Source of the DNA: DATFQE01 sp035264445 | Lineage (GTDB): Bacteria; Actinomycetota; Thermoleophilia; Gaiellales; Gaiellaceae | Direction of reading: 5' to 3' | Length of the DNA: 15,608 bases | Assembly (NCBI GenBank): GCA_035264445.1 | Contig: DATFQE010000180.1 | Coordinates: 1-15,608 of the forward strand | Shown: positions 6,508 to 12,823 of the stretch, one piece after another | Layout: the number at the start of each line of letters is the position of its first letter | Position numbering within the stretch: position 1 is the first letter of the stretch | Notes under the pieces: model-generated | Seen by the model: only the letters and a program-made list of their open reading frames with translations | Databases searched by the model: none | Told to the model about the DNA's origin: nothing | Position numbers and translations under genes: made by a program

Positions 6508-7266
6508 TTGCGGGCCTCGGTACCGTGGACTGCGGTGCCGGGCTTTGTCGACATCCACTCTCATGTCGTGCCCTCGGGTGACGACGGCGCTCAGAGCGTC
6601 GAGCACGGAATCGCGCTCTGCCGCGAGGCCGCGCGCCGCGGGACGAGCGTGCTCTACGCGACGCCGCACGTCTGGGCGCACCTACCGCTGACGCCCGAGC
6701 GGGAGCGGGCCACGCTGGCGGCCTTCGAGAAGGTTGCCGCCGCAGCGCCGCTCGAGCTCAGGCTCGGCTACGAGCTCGCGCCGGCGCGCTGGCTGCTTCG
6801 CGAGGACCTGGGCCGCTACGTCCTCCAGGGGACGGAGTCGGTCCTGATCGAGGTCCCGTTCGTCGGCTCGCCGAGGGTGACGATCGCACTCGCTGAGCGC
6901 GCCGAGGCCCAGGGACTGCAGCCGGTGATCGCGCACCCCGAAAGGGGGGAGGAGGTCGGTCTGGCGCTCGCGCAGGGCCTTGCCGAGCGCGGCTGGCAGC
7001 TCCAGGTGAACTCGAGCAGCCTGCTCGGCAGGCACGGCGACGAGGCCGAGGAGGTCGGCTGGCGTCTGCTGCGCGACGGCGCGGCGGCGTTCGTCGCTTC
7101 CGACGGCCACCGCGAAAGCCGTCCGCCGCATCTCGACGCAGCGTTCGAGCTCGTCAAGGCCGACCTGGGCGCCGAAGCCGCCCTGCGGTGTTTCGACGGG
7201 ACGGAACTGACGGCGAGCGCTACTGCTCGACGCCTTCCATCTCGCGCAGCTTCGCGAGGCGCCTGA
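6508..7266 (+). CDS. PHP-domain phosphatase of the CpsB/CapC/YwqE (protein-tyrosine phosphatase) type
   Basis: A protein of about 250 residues with the PHP metal-binding motifs in order: DIHSHVVPSGDDG (first His pair; Asp15, His17, His19), a TPH motif (ATPHVW), the conserved Glu in LGYELAP, HPERG, and SDGHR near the C-terminus. Family members are metal-dependent phosphatases that dephosphorylate bacterial tyrosine kinases controlling capsule or exopolysaccharide production; no kinase or polysaccharide gene is in this window, so the substrate is inferred from the family only. It follows the sigma factor by 4 nt if TTG 6508 is used. A GTG at 6535, just before VPGFVDIHSH, fits the usual short N-terminus of the family equally well. 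The last 15 codons overlap the 3' end of the opposing sigma gene by 47 nt. Confidence 0.85.
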   Translation: MRASVPWTAVPGFVDIHSHVVPSGDDGAQSVEHGIALCREAARRGTSVLYATPHVWAHLPLTPERERATLAAFEKVAAAAPLELRLGYELAPARWLLREDLGRYVLQGTESVLIEVPFVGSPRVTIALAERAEAQGLQPVIAHPERGEEVGLALAQGLAERGWQLQVNSSSLLGRHGDEAEEVGWRLLRDGAAAFVASDGHRESRPPHLDAAFELVKADLGAEAALRCFDGTELTASATARRLPSRAASRGA

Positions 7267-8290
7267 GCGAGTCGAGCTCGATCTGACGGACACGCTCGCG
7301 CGTGAGCCCGAGCCTGCGGCCGATCTCCTCGAGCGTCTTCGGCTCGTGGTCGCCGAGCCCGTAGCGGAGGACGATCACCTGGCGCTCACGGTCGCCGAGC
7401 GCCGAGAGCGCGAGCGACAGCGCCTGGGAGCGCAGGTTGAGCTCGACCTGGTCCTCGGGAAGCGGGCCCTCGCCGGCGAGGAAGTCGCCGAAGACGGCAT
7501 CCTCCTCCTCGCCGACCGGCTGGTCGAGGCTCGTCGACGCACGCGCCGCGGCGCGCACCTCGCGCGCCTGCTCGATGGGGAGACTGGCCTCCTCGGCGAT
7601 CTCCTCCAGCGACGGCTCGCGTCCGAGTTGCGTCCACAGGATGCGTTCGGCCTTGTTCATCTTCTGGAGCCGCTCGACGATGTGGACCGGCATCCGAATC
7701 GTCCGCGCCTTGTCGGCAAGCGCGCGGGCGACAGCCTGGCGGATCCACCAGGTCGCGTACGTCGAGAACTTGTAGCCGCGCCGCCAATCGAACTTCTCCA
7801 CCGCGCGGATCAGCCCGAGCGTCCCCTCCTGGATCAGGTCGAGGAACGGAAGGCCCTGGTTGCGGTAGTTCTTGGCGATCGAGACGACGAGGCGGAGGTT
7901 GGACTGGATCATCCGCTGCTTCGCCTCCATGTCGCCGCGCTCGATCCGCTTCGAAAGCTCGACCTCCTGGGCGGCGGTCAAGAGTGCGTGACGCCCCGCC
8001 TCGCGCAGGAAGAGCTGTAGCGCGTCCGTCGTGGTCTCGAAGGACGTCTGGATCGGGGCGGCCGGAGGGGGCGGCGGCGTAGGCTCGGCGTCTGCCCGCT
8101 CGTCCTCGTTGATCTCGACGTTCCGCTGGTCGAGCTCGCGATACAGCGCCTCAGTCTCGAGCACGTCGAGCTCGTGGGTTTCGACCAGCTCGGTGAGCTG
8201 CGTGCGGCGGACGACGCCGGACTCGGCAGCGCCCTCCAACAGCAACCGCACGTCCTCGTATTGGAGAACGCTCTCGATGTAGACCGACAT
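7220..8290 (-). CDS. RNA polymerase sigma factor, RpoD/SigA-like, with region 1.1
   Basis: A 356-residue sigma-70 factor. The N-terminus (about 9-60, VRLLLEGAAESGVVRRTQLTEL...) looks like region 1.1, the autoinhibitory domain of primary sigma factors. A Pro-rich linker (70-80) follows, then region 1.2 (DALQLFLREAGR), region 2 (NLRLVVSIAKNY, DLIQEGTLGLIRAVEKFDWRRGYKFSTYATWWIRQ, about 131-185), region 3, and region 4 ending in the helix-turn-helix LGLTRERVRQIELDSLRRL. The presence of region 1.1 makes this the better of the two candidates for a housekeeping factor, but group 2 factors in actinobacteria look alike. The start is supported by AGGAG (8295-8299) 4-5 nt before the ATG. It lies 81 nt downstream of mltG on the same strand, with a promoter-like sequence between. 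Its 3' end overlaps the PHP gene. Confidence 0.92.
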   Translation of the reverse strand: MSVYIESVLQYEDVRLLLEGAAESGVVRRTQLTELVETHELDVLETEALYRELDQRNVEINEDERADAEPTPPPPPAAPIQTSFETTTDALQLFLREAGRHALLTAAQEVELSKRIERGDMEAKQRMIQSNLRLVVSIAKNYRNQGLPFLDLIQEGTLGLIRAVEKFDWRRGYKFSTYATWWIRQAVARALADKARTIRMPVHIVERLQKMNKAERILWTQLGREPSLEEIAEEASLPIEQAREVRAAARASTSLDQPVGEEEDAVFGDFLAGEGPLPEDQVELNLRSQALSLALSALGDRERQVIVLRYGLGDHEPKTLEEIGRRLGLTRERVRQIELDSLRRLAKLREMEGVEQ

Positions 8291-8328
8291 CTAGCTCCTG
8301 TCTGTTTCCCGGTTACACGGCGGGGCCA

Positions 8329-8358
8329 AACATACGCGCATCGGCGAGTGCGCGTCAG
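8329..8358 (-). promoter_or_regulatory. Candidate promoter of the region-1.1-containing sigma factor gene
   Basis: On the minus strand, CTGACG (8358-8353) and TATGTT (8334-8329) are 18 nt apart, each matching four of six positions of the sigma-70 consensus. Transcription would start near 8322, giving a leader of about 30 nt that contains the AGGAG ribosome binding site. Confidence 0.4.
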
Positions 8359-8371
8359 GTGACCGTCACGA

Positions 8372-9187
8372 TCAGCAGCTGTAGCCGTACTCGCGTGCCT
8401 TGCGGCAGAACTCGTCTTCGTCGGCGGTGAAGAAATGATGGATCCTGTCCGGCTTGCGGACGTAGTACAGGTAATCGACGCCGGCAGGCCGCGCCGCGGC
8501 GCGGATCGACGCCACCCCGGGGTTGCCGATCGGCGTAGGAGGGAGGCCTTTGAACCGGCGCGTGTTGTACGGCGTGTTGCTCGCCAGCTGCGCCTTGGTC
8601 AGCGGCCGCGTGCCCTGGATGCCGAGGCCGTAGCGCAGCGTCGCGTCGATTCCGAGCGGCATGCCCTGCTCGAGCCGGTTGTAGATCACCGCGGCCACCA
8701 GCCGCCGCTCGGCGGGAACCACGGTCTCTCGCTCGACCATCGACGCGATCGAGAGGACGTCGTACGGGGTTCGCCCGCGCCGGCCCGCCGCGCTGAGGTC
8801 GACGCTCTGCCAGCGCACGCTGAAGGCCGCGAGCTGTTTCTGAACGAGCGTTGCGGCCGTCGTTTGCGGCGAGAACTCATAGAGCGCCGGGAAGAGGAAC
8901 CCTTCGAGGCTCCGACGTTTCAGGTACCTGGCGAACCCCCGCGGCGTAGGGCCGGTCCGGACGGCCCTGGCGTAGCCGCTGCCCGTTAGTCGCGGCGTCA
9001 CGTGGCGCTTCCCGATCGCGATGCGCCGCACCTCTGCCACTCGGTCGGCCATTTGCCGGGCGCTGAAGCCCTCGGGGAAGACGACGCGCAATGTGACGGC
9101 GTCCGGCTGCTGCGCCGGGCGCGCCGCGGCGGCGGCCGCGAATACGAGAGCCGCGACGACGGCGACGATGGAAATGCGCTGCGCCAC
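8372..9187 (-). CDS. mltG: Endolytic murein transglycosylase, MltG/YceG family
   Basis: A 271-residue protein with an N-terminal hydrophobic segment (about 5-22), either a signal peptide or a membrane anchor. It then has a short LysM-like subdomain (VTLRVVFPEGFSARQMADRV) and the YceG catalytic domain. Family motifs: LEGFLFPALYEF (94-105), SIASMVERET with the conserved catalytic-region Glu (147-155), VIYNRLEQGMPLGIDATLRYGLG (168-189, conserved GMPLxxDxT pattern), and NTPYNTRRFKGLPPTPIGNPG. MltG cleaves nascent glycan strands inside the chain and is thought to set their length during elongation. The start is GTG with no alternative nearby; the AAGAGA upstream abuts it, so the ribosome binding site is poor. 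It is shorter than the E. coli enzyme (about 340 residues), mainly because the N-terminal half is compact. Confidence 0.9.
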   Translation of the reverse strand: MAQRISIVAVVAALVFAAAAAARPAQQPDAVTLRVVFPEGFSARQMADRVAEVRRIAIGKRHVTPRLTGSGYARAVRTGPTPRGFARYLKRRSLEGFLFPALYEFSPQTTAATLVQKQLAAFSVRWQSVDLSAAGRRGRTPYDVLSIASMVERETVVPAERRLVAAVIYNRLEQGMPLGIDATLRYGLGIQGTRPLTKAQLASNTPYNTRRFKGLPPTPIGNPGVASIRAAARPAGVDYLYYVRKPDRIHHFFTADEDEFCRKAREYGYSC

Positions 9188-9262
9188 TCTCTTGTAAGAC
9201 GCACGACCGGCCGAAAGGTCATCGCCCTAGCCGGGCGACCGGCATTCCGGCATGATCGACGT

Positions 9263-9685
9263 ATGCGCAACAAGGCGCGGGTGCGGAGGCCGCAACACGA
9301 GAGTCGGCCGGCGTGGGGCGACGCCGCGCGCGATCGCACTGCTGCCGACCTCGCCGGCGCGATCGGCAACAGCGGGATGCAACAGCTCGCCCGCTCGGCG
9401 GAGCTGCAGCGCTCCTCCGCGGCCGCAGGGCTCTTCTCAGGCCGGCCGGCCACGCTCGCTCGGCGGCCGCGCGAGCACGATGAGATCGCGGAGGGTCTCG
9501 GCCTGCCGGACGCGATGGACGACTGGCTCTGGCAGCAGCAGGGGATGTGGGAGGAGACGCACAGGCGCGAGGACGAGCTGCTCAAGTACCTCGAGACGCG
9601 CTGGGAGCGCGACGACGAGTTGCCCCGCGAGGAGGAGCTCCGGCGTCGAGGCGGCTTCCATCCGCCGCCGGTCCTGGGCTACTAG
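9263..9685 (+). CDS. Uncharacterised 140-residue protein with an N-terminal GN-type motif
   Basis: I do not recognise a named family. The N-terminus is basic (MRNKARVRRPQ). Residues 29-46 read DLAGAIGNSGMQQLARSA, which resembles the 'GNxAVxRLL' segment found near the N-terminus of DUF4157-type and other actinobacterial exported or eCIS-associated proteins. The second half (75-127) is strongly charged and Trp-containing (DDWLWQQQGMWEETHRREDELLKYL), likely one long helix, and the C-terminus is Pro-rich. No signal peptide, membrane segment or Cys is present. The ATG 9263 is the first in-frame Met after the divergent mltG start; it lacks a Shine-Dalgarno sequence, but CATGAT at 9251-9256 could be a -10 placing the transcript start at the ATG. 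The gene is followed by a strong bidirectional hairpin. It is a real gene by codon pattern, but of unknown role. Confidence 0.6.
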   Translation: MRNKARVRRPQHESRPAWGDAARDRTAADLAGAIGNSGMQQLARSAELQRSSAAAGLFSGRPATLARRPREHDEIAEGLGLPDAMDDWLWQQQGMWEETHRREDELLKYLETRWERDDELPREEELRRRGGFHPPPVLGY

Positions 9686-9707
9686 GGTCGCGCCGGCGCG
9701 AAACCGA

Positions 9708-9733
9708 GGAGCCGGCCGCGTGCGGCCGGCTCC
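9708..9733. terminator. Bidirectional hairpin between convergent genes
   Basis: A 12 bp perfect inverted repeat (GGAGCCGGCCGC, then GT, then the complement) lies in the 68 bp gap between two converging genes. In practice the innermost pairs open to form a loop. There is no T-run on either side. Its position supports a shared terminator. Confidence 0.65.
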
Positions 9734-9753
9734 CGGATGTCGGCGTGGTTCGT

Positions 9754-10848
9754 TCAGCGAACGGCGATGCCGGCCGCAGCAGCGGGAACGCCGGTCTGCG
9801 TGTCCACGTGGGTGAGCGTGCCGTCAGCGCCGACGTCGAAGGCCACGATGCCGCGCGAGCCCGCGGCGAGGACGTACAGGTACCGCCCGTTCTCGCTGAG
9901 CGAGAGGTCGAGCGCGGTCATCCCGTCGATCGCGACCGCACCCTGGAACGCCAGCTCGCCGGACGGGGACACGGCGAACGTCGAGACGGACGAGCTGGCC
10001 GCGTTCGCGACGAACGCGAAGCGGCCGTTCTTCGAGGCGACGAGCCAGCAGGCCGCGCGCTGGCCGGTTTCGATCGGCGCGGTGATCGTCGACACGGTCC
10101 CGTCTGCGGCGAGGTCGTACGAGGCGGCCCCGCTCGACCCACCGACGCCCGCGAGGGAGACGAGGAGGTGACCCTTGTTGTCGAAATCGAAGCCGAAGGG
10201 CGTGCCGCCCGGCGCGACGTCGAACGACTTCAGGTCCGACAGCCTTCCGTCGTCCCCGATGCGGAACGTATCGATCTGCTGGGAGCTGCGGCCGGTGACG
10301 ACGAGCACGTTGCCGCTCGGCGCGAACTTCACCTGGGCGGCATCGGTGGCGCCGGCGTTGAGGACGCGGGTGGAGCCGGCGATCGCGGTGAGGCCGTCCT
10401 TGCCGAGCGTGAACCCGCTCACCGTCGCGAGCGCGACGTTGTTCTTGTTGAGCACGTAGACGAGCTGCTCGTGCACCGCCACGCTCACGGGTCGGATGCC
10501 GCCGGAGGGCGCAGTGTTCAGCAGGCGCGGGCCGCCGGGCTCGACGGCGAAGGCGGCGACGCTGTTCGAGCCGGGGTTGACGGCGAGGACGGCGCGGCCG
10601 TTGTCCGTGACCGTGACGGCTCCCTGGGACGCAAGGCCGCCGCCGGTGCCGAGACCGCCGGCGAAGACGCTGCCGGCCGGGCTGAGCGAGCCGCTCGCCG
10701 ACCGGACGTAGACGACGAGCTGGTTGCCGCTCGCTGCATTCGAGATCGAGTACGCCGCGCCGACGGCGGAGCGGTCGCCGGCGGTCGCCGCGGCCGCGAA
10801 CGCCAGAAGGGCGCTGCAGATTGCGAGGGAGAAGAGCAGACGCTTCAC
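9754..10848 (-). CDS. Secreted beta-propeller protein (lactonase / YncE-like fold)
   Basis: A 364-residue protein. A signal peptide is clear: VKRLLFSLAICSALLAFAAAATAG, with a likely cleavage after ATA or TAG. The rest is a chain of about seven similar blades with repeating patterns such as SGNQLVVYVRSASGSLSPAGS, NGRAVLAVNPGSNSVAAF, SGNVLVVTGRSSQQIDTFRIGDDGRLSDLK, NGRFAFVANAASSSVSTFAVSPSGEL and NGRYLYVLAAGSRGIVAFDVGADGTLTHVD. This is typical of the 6-phosphogluconolactonase/YncE superfamily. Enzymatic activity cannot be judged from these motifs; many secreted members have no known substrate and may bind ligands or partners. The start is GTG 10848, fixed by GGAGG 7 nt upstream; the frame continues farther up, but those residues look non-coding. 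A divergent rhodanese gene lies 111 nt away. Confidence 0.85.
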   Translation of the reverse strand: MKRLLFSLAICSALLAFAAAATAGDRSAVGAAYSISNAASGNQLVVYVRSASGSLSPAGSVFAGGLGTGGGLASQGAVTVTDNGRAVLAVNPGSNSVAAFAVEPGGPRLLNTAPSGGIRPVSVAVHEQLVYVLNKNNVALATVSGFTLGKDGLTAIAGSTRVLNAGATDAAQVKFAPSGNVLVVTGRSSQQIDTFRIGDDGRLSDLKSFDVAPGGTPFGFDFDNKGHLLVSLAGVGGSSGAASYDLAADGTVSTITAPIETGQRAACWLVASKNGRFAFVANAASSSVSTFAVSPSGELAFQGAVAIDGMTALDLSLSENGRYLYVLAAGSRGIVAFDVGADGTLTHVDTQTGVPAAAAGIAVR

Positions 10849-10855
10849 GGTTTTG

Positions 10856-10860
10856 CCTCC
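10856..10860 (-). promoter_or_regulatory. Ribosome binding site GGAGG fixing the beta-propeller start
   Basis: A perfect GGAGG on the minus strand, 7 nt before GTG 10848. It decides this start over longer in-frame alternatives, and the signal peptide begins directly after it. Confidence 0.85.
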
Positions 10861-10923
10861 TGAGTCGAGGAACGGGAACACCGCTCCTGTCCATCGCGAC
10901 GGCCAATCCGTTACGCGGGGTGC

Positions 10924-10954
10924 CTGTTTCGGTTGCCGCCGGTGAGGTAAGCCC
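10924..10954 (+). repeat. Leader element A (paired with element B at 12331-12362)
   Basis: A 31 bp element ending 5 nt before the rhodanese ATG. It shares CTGTTTC, GGTT and the exact 12-mer TGAGGTAAGCCC with element B, which lies on the opposite strand in front of the GDPD gene: 26 matching columns of 32, with one gap. It includes the GAGG (10944-10947) that may serve as the rhodanese ribosome binding site. Confidence 0.6.
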
Positions 10955-10959
10955 TTCGC

Positions 10960-11247
10960 ATGGGCCCTTCCCTCGAACCGCAGCAAGCCTGGCGGCTATT
11001 GCAACGCGGCGAGGTGCGGATGCTCGACCTTCGCACCGAGCTCGAACGCCGGCGGTACGGTGCGCCGCCCGGAGCCGTTCCCGTGTCGCTCGTGCAGCAC
11101 GTACTCGATCCCGAGCGCGAGGGCGCCGTTTACCTGTGCCAGCATGCGGTCCGCTCCAAGGCAACGCGGCGTCACGGCGCCGCGGAGGTTGCCGGCGGCT
11201 TCAAGGCCTGGCAGCGTGCCGGGCTTCCGGTCGAGAAGCCGAGCTAG
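10960..11247 (+). CDS. Small single-domain rhodanese-like sulfurtransferase
   Basis: A 95-residue protein. It matches the rhodanese fold in order: QQAWRLLQRGEVRMLDLRTELER (substrate-entry strand and helix), GAVPVSL, then the active-site loop YLCQHAVRSKA with the nucleophile Cys60 followed by the CxxxxRS pattern, and the C-terminal GGFKAWQRAGLPVE signature. Single-domain rhodaneses transfer sulfur through a cysteine persulfide in thiosulfate or cyanide detoxification, or as carriers in sulfur-transfer pathways; the partner here is unknown. It is cytoplasmic, with no signal peptide. The ATG has GAGG 12 nt upstream, inside element A. Its TAG stop overlaps the convergent GDPD stop by 4 nt (CTAG). 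Confidence 0.88.
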   Translation: MGPSLEPQQAWRLLQRGEVRMLDLRTELERRRYGAPPGAVPVSLVQHVLDPEREGAVYLCQHAVRSKATRRHGAAEVAGGFKAWQRAGLPVEKPS

Positions 11248-12299
11248 CGCGCGCGGTACGCCTTCGGGAGACGCAGGCCGTTCTGCGCCATCACCGTCCG
11301 TAAGCGGTCTGGGTAGTCGGTGATGATCCCGTCCACGCCGAGGTCGATGAAGTAGTCCATCGTCGCCGGGTCGTCGATCGTCCACGGGATCACCTTCAGA
11401 CCGCGCGCGTGGGCGTCGTCGATCATCTTTCGGTCCGGGTACGGGACGAAAGTCGGGTCGGAGATCGTGCCGTTCTGTGGGAAGCCCTGGACGGGTGACA
11501 GCGCGGTCACGCCGTCGATCGAGGCCGCGGCGGCCACGAAATCCCCGCCGAAGTCGTCGGCGTCGATGCCGCCCAGCCACGGCGAGGCACCTGGTTGGCC
11601 GACCTGGAGGAAGTCCCGATTGGTCAGGGCGACCAGCGGCAGGCTGGGCGCGAGCGTGTGCATCGCCTTCAGCGCGCCCCAGTCGAACGACTGGATCGTG
11701 ACCTGCTCACTCATCCCGGCGTCGCGGATCTCCTCCCACACCCGGCGGACGAAGAGGGCACGCGGCGCCGTCTGCTCCGGCGCCCCGGCTTCCACCTTCG
11801 TCTCGATGTTGAGCATGAGCCGCTTCGCCTTGTAGCTCTTGACGAGGACGAAGACGTCGCGCAACTCGATCAGCGGGCCGCTCACGACCTCCTGGGTCGG
11901 GAAGTCGGGGAGCCGCTGGTAGCCGCAGTTGACGGTCTTCACCTGCGCGAGAGTCAGGTTGACGATGAACTTGCCGACGTACGGAAACTCCGGGTCGCCC
12001 GCGAAGGCCGGTGCCGTGTCCTGGCACTTCACGCCGTTGATCTGCCGGTCATGGGTGACGACGACGTGCTCGTCCTCGGTCACCTGCGCATCGAGCTCGA
12101 GGGTCGTGACGCCGAGCTCGATCGCCTTGGCGAAGCCGGCGAGCGTGCTCTCCGTGGTCAAGCCGATCCCGCCGCGGTGCGCCTGAAGGTCGAAGTGGCT
12201 CTTCTGCGGAAGCGGCGGGTCCGCGGAGGCCGGGACGACGAGGACGGCAGAGACGACTGCGGCCGCCAGAAAGGCGGTCAGGGCACGAAAGCGCGGCAT
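11244..12299 (-). CDS. Secreted glycerophosphodiester phosphodiesterase
   Basis: A 351-residue protein with a signal peptide (MPRFRALTAFLAAAVVSAVLVVPASA, cleavage after ASA). GDPD motifs: HFDLQAHRGG with the catalytic His-Arg, ESTLAGFAKAIELG, TLELDAQVTEDEHVVVTHD with the metal-binding Glu and Asp and the second catalytic His, and the C-terminal TIM-barrel signature GLKVIPWTIDDPATMDYFIDLGVDGIITDYPDRL. Such enzymes hydrolyse glycerophosphodiesters released from phospholipids, or related teichoic-acid-like polymers, to glycerol-3-phosphate and an alcohol. Export suggests scavenging outside the membrane. The ATG 12299 is preferred to ATG 12317 because GGAGG lies 6 nt before it. The leader holds element B and a hairpin. 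Its stop overlaps the rhodanese stop. Confidence 0.92.
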   Translation of the reverse strand: MPRFRALTAFLAAAVVSAVLVVPASADPPLPQKSHFDLQAHRGGIGLTTESTLAGFAKAIELGVTTLELDAQVTEDEHVVVTHDRQINGVKCQDTAPAFAGDPEFPYVGKFIVNLTLAQVKTVNCGYQRLPDFPTQEVVSGPLIELRDVFVLVKSYKAKRLMLNIETKVEAGAPEQTAPRALFVRRVWEEIRDAGMSEQVTIQSFDWGALKAMHTLAPSLPLVALTNRDFLQVGQPGASPWLGGIDADDFGGDFVAAAASIDGVTALSPVQGFPQNGTISDPTFVPYPDRKMIDDAHARGLKVIPWTIDDPATMDYFIDLGVDGIITDYPDRLRTVMAQNGLRLPKAYRAR

Positions 12300-12305
12300 G
12301 CTTTT

Positions 12306-12310
12306 CCTCC
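12306..12310 (-). promoter_or_regulatory. Ribosome binding site GGAGG fixing the GDPD start
   Basis: GGAGG on the minus strand, 6 nt before ATG 12299. It lies inside the longer frame that would start at 12317, so the shorter start is the better one. Confidence 0.85.
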
Positions 12311-12323
12311 GATCCATGGCTGG

Positions 12324-12345
12324 CGCTGAGGGGCTTACCTCAGCG
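12324..12345 (-). promoter_or_regulatory. Hairpin in the GDPD leader overlapping element B
   Basis: CGCTGAGG and CCTCAGCG (8 bp) enclose a six-base loop, 14 nt upstream of the ribosome binding site on the GDPD strand. The 12-mer shared with element A forms one arm and the loop, so the element may act as RNA in this leader. The rhodanese copy has no equivalent partner arm. Confidence 0.4.
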
Positions 12346-12362
12346 GGCTGAACCGGAAACAG
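12331..12362 (-). repeat. Leader element B (paired with element A at 10924-10954)
   Basis: A 32 bp element on the GDPD strand, starting 63 nt and ending 31 nt before the GDPD ATG. It has the same order of blocks as element A (CTGTTTC, GGTT, TGAGGTAAGCCC), differing by one inserted C and a variable centre. Confidence 0.6.
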
Positions 12363-12383
12363 CGAGGCCGACGCGAGCGCACG

Positions 12384-12397
12384 ATAACGCGCGTTAT
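12384..12397. promoter_or_regulatory. Perfect 14 bp palindrome ATAACGCGCGTTAT, candidate operator
   Basis: A fully self-complementary 14-mer 85 bp upstream of the GDPD start. On the GDPD strand it touches a perfect TTGACA -35-like hexamer (12402-12397). A matching -10 at 16-18 nt is not present, so the promoter is incomplete by eye. A dimeric repressor such as a TetR-type protein is a reasonable guess, but no such regulator gene is nearby. Confidence 0.4.
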
Positions 12398-12642
12398 GTC
12401 AAGTTCGAAGAAACGGGAATCCTCCCCATTCCGGTCCCCGTCGAGCACCTAAGGCCCCGATTTGACCGAGGGGTCGAGATCGGACAGACTGCCGCCTCGC
12501 GCTGCAGCCGCATCCGTGAGCGGACGGCGAGACAGGACGGGCGCGCACTCCTCTCGGGTTTCATCACAAGCTGCAAGGAAGGCTGTGGAAATGTGGAAAA
12601 GTGAACTCCTCGCAAATTGCGGGTTTTCCTGTTTCCGGGCTC
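12398..12642. other. Intergenic stretch without recognisable gene
   Basis: Upstream of the candidate small RNA. Frames on both strands here have unnatural composition (Arg/Ser/Pro-rich) and no ribosome binding site. A short odd palindrome, CGCAAATTGCG (12611-12621), is followed by a GGGTTTT run, which could be a weak terminator. I see no tRNA. Confidence 0.4.
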
Positions 12643-12671
12643 TTGCGCGTCTCCCGAAGGCCCTCTAGATT
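12643..12671 (+). promoter_or_regulatory. Candidate promoter of a small RNA
   Basis: TTGCGC (12643-12648) and TAGATT (12666-12671) with an ideal 17 nt spacer. A start 6-8 nt after the -10 falls at about 12677, at the base of the first hairpin of the RNA. Confidence 0.45.
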
Positions 12672-12676
12672 CCGAC

Positions 12677-12822
12677 TTGCGCCGAGCACGGAACGCAAGT
12701 AGGTCGAAGCGGCACCGGGCAGTCGTAGGCGGAAGCCGAAAGCTGGCTGAGGCAGTGGACGGAAGCGAAACCGGTTCGGCGAAATGGCCCGAGGGGGTGC
12801 TTGCACTTCCTCGGGCCTTTCT
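12677..12822 (+). ncRNA. Candidate small RNA of about 145 nt, class unknown
   Basis: The unit has a promoter-like pair upstream and a strong intrinsic terminator at the end, and no credible protein frame. Visible structure: hairpin 1 with ACTTGCG (12675-12681) pairing with CGCAAGT (12694-12700), enclosing a CCG/CGG mini-stem; a longer-range pair GCCGAA (12735-12740) with TTCGGC (12775-12780); and the terminator stem at 12786-12817. Inside are two similar purine-rich motifs, CGGAAGCCGAAAGC and CGGAAGCGAAACC, each exposed between stems. It lacks the conserved cores of RNase P RNA, SRP RNA, tmRNA and the 6C RNA. It could be a trans-acting regulator, or a leader of the small membrane-protein gene that ends prematurely. 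Confidence 0.45.
12786..12820 (+). terminator. Strong intrinsic terminator with T-tract
   Basis: GGCCCGAGG (12786-12794) and CCTCGGGCC (12809-12817) form a perfect 9 bp stem. G·U pairs and GTGC/GCAC extend it to about 15 bp, and TTTCT follows. This is the only textbook rho-independent terminator with a T-tract in the window, and no protein gene precedes it on this strand for more than 1.5 kb, which argues for a non-coding transcript. Confidence 0.75.
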
Positions 12823-12823
12823 A

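Noticed and set aside
8302..8314. A third copy of the leader element (CTGTTTCCCGGTT)
   Set aside because: The similarity stops after about 13 bases, the conserved 12-mer is absent, and the orientation points away from the nearby sigma gene.
10924..12362. A transposon bounded by elements A and B
   Set aside because: There is no transposase or target-site duplication, and both elements sit in leader positions of ordinary genes; shared regulation is simpler.
12398..12470. A tRNA-like fold on the minus strand (GTCAAAT pairing with ACTTGAC)
   Set aside because: The acceptor-like pairing has a mismatch, and no T-arm or anticodon arm can be placed; the TTCGAAC-like sequence runs into the supposed acceptor.
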